Source: Kocuria flava
GTDB lineage: Bacteria; Actinomycetota; Actinomycetes; Actinomycetales; Micrococcaceae
Length of the DNA stretch: 64,000 nucleotides
Assembly: GCF_001482365.1 (NCBI RefSeq)
Contig: NZ_CP013254.1
Span: 2,976,001-3,040,000, forward strand
Direction of reading: 5' to 3'
Part shown: in pieces, positions 63,681-64,000 of the stretch
Layout of the letters: each line of letters starts with the position of its first letter
How positions within the stretch are numbered: position 1 is the first letter of the stretch
Notes under the pieces: generated by a model
What the model saw: only the letters and a program-made list of their open reading frames with translations
Database searches by the model: none
Told to the model about the DNA's origin: nothing
Position numbers and translations under genes: made by a program

Positions 63681-64000
63681 TTAAACCGCAGAACGAAATT
63701 CGACCACGTCGCCGCAGTTAGCGAACGTCTGAAGACTGTCACCTGATGTGCCGGCCACGCACTCGGGCGCGAAGCCGACGTCGATAGCCTCGAGGTCGCC
63801 GTACGACTGTCCTTGACCTCGGCCAGCGCCTTCCTCCACCTCGACGCGAGTCAGCTCGCGGATGGGTCTTCGTGCCCCGGCACTCCGACACGTAGCGTTA
63901 CTCGCACGCATTGCCCCGGTCAAGGTCGTGCGGCACGACGAAGCTGCGTATGGCGTCCGCCTCGTCGATCGCCGCGGCGAACTCCTCCTCGGTGGCCGAG
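63681..64000 (-). pseudogene. Decayed 3' part of an unidentified gene
   Basis: From the window edge a minus-strand frame reads EEEFAAAIDEADAIRSFVV...DRGNACE and stops at 63898-63900. A second frame (63923-63681) ends NCGDVVEFRSAV-stop, similar to the tails coded in boundary repeats A and B (CRN..(V/A)EFRF..). The pieces are too short to name. The gene probably continues beyond 64000 and looks frameshifted. Confidence 0.45.

Overview
The window is very GC-rich DNA (third codon positions almost always G or C) from an actinobacterium. Several features point to the Micrococcaceae, and Kocuria is the closest match I can name from gene content alone (inference, not tested by search): the TatB/Mrp/DUF1003/MgtE_N block, the gluABCD glutamate transporter, the succinylase branch of diaminopimelate synthesis (dapC, dapD, dapE), a 7Fe ferredoxin next to dapC, and mycothiol genes (mshB, a mycothiol-dependent isomerase-like protein).

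Layout. 1-6700: envelope and housekeeping genes (stress protein, MgtE-N/CBS protein, DUF1003, Mrp ATPase, TatB, O-methyltransferase, DUF3117). 6800-12000: a membrane mannosyltransferase-like protein, a short DivIVA-like protein, and the glutamate ABC transporter with a hairpin between the binding protein and the permeases. 11900-22300: dapE and dapD (divergent), a secreted lysozyme-like protein, galE, an IS110-type insertion, citrate synthase, dapC and fdxA. 22400-32100: an MshB-type deacetylase fused to a membrane domain, TypA, a DUF222/HNH endonuclease, a mycothiol-type enzyme, a winged-helix protein and an MFS carrier. 32300-44700: a KefB-like antiporter, a P-type ATPase broken by an internal deletion, a YoaK-type protein, a degenerate kinase-fold protein, a ZIP transporter, an amidohydrolase, a mismatch glycosylase and small proteins.

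44900-55013 is a self-contained selenocysteine island: selB, selA and tRNA-Sec on one strand, selD divergent, then a formate dehydrogenase operon. Its catalytic subunit reads through an in-frame TGA followed by a bacterial SECIS hairpin. The cluster both makes selenocysteine and encodes one enzyme that uses it.

55570-64000 is accessory DNA with lower GC and mixed codon use. It starts just after arfB. It holds a two-gene module, an NTase-nucleoside phosphorylase fusion plus an OLD-like ATPase/TOPRIM protein, bracketed by two copies of a palindromic repeat. I regard this as a candidate undescribed defence system. Next come an IS21-type element with a frameshifted istA, an alpha/beta hydrolase, an orphan HigA antitoxin with a truncated higB, a GNAT acetyltransferase, and the decayed end of another gene.

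A theme across the window is promoter architecture. About twenty genes have a TANNNT-like or CACAAT-like -10 hexamer placed exactly 6-7 nt before the start codon, as expected for leaderless mRNAs. This spacing also settles several start codons.
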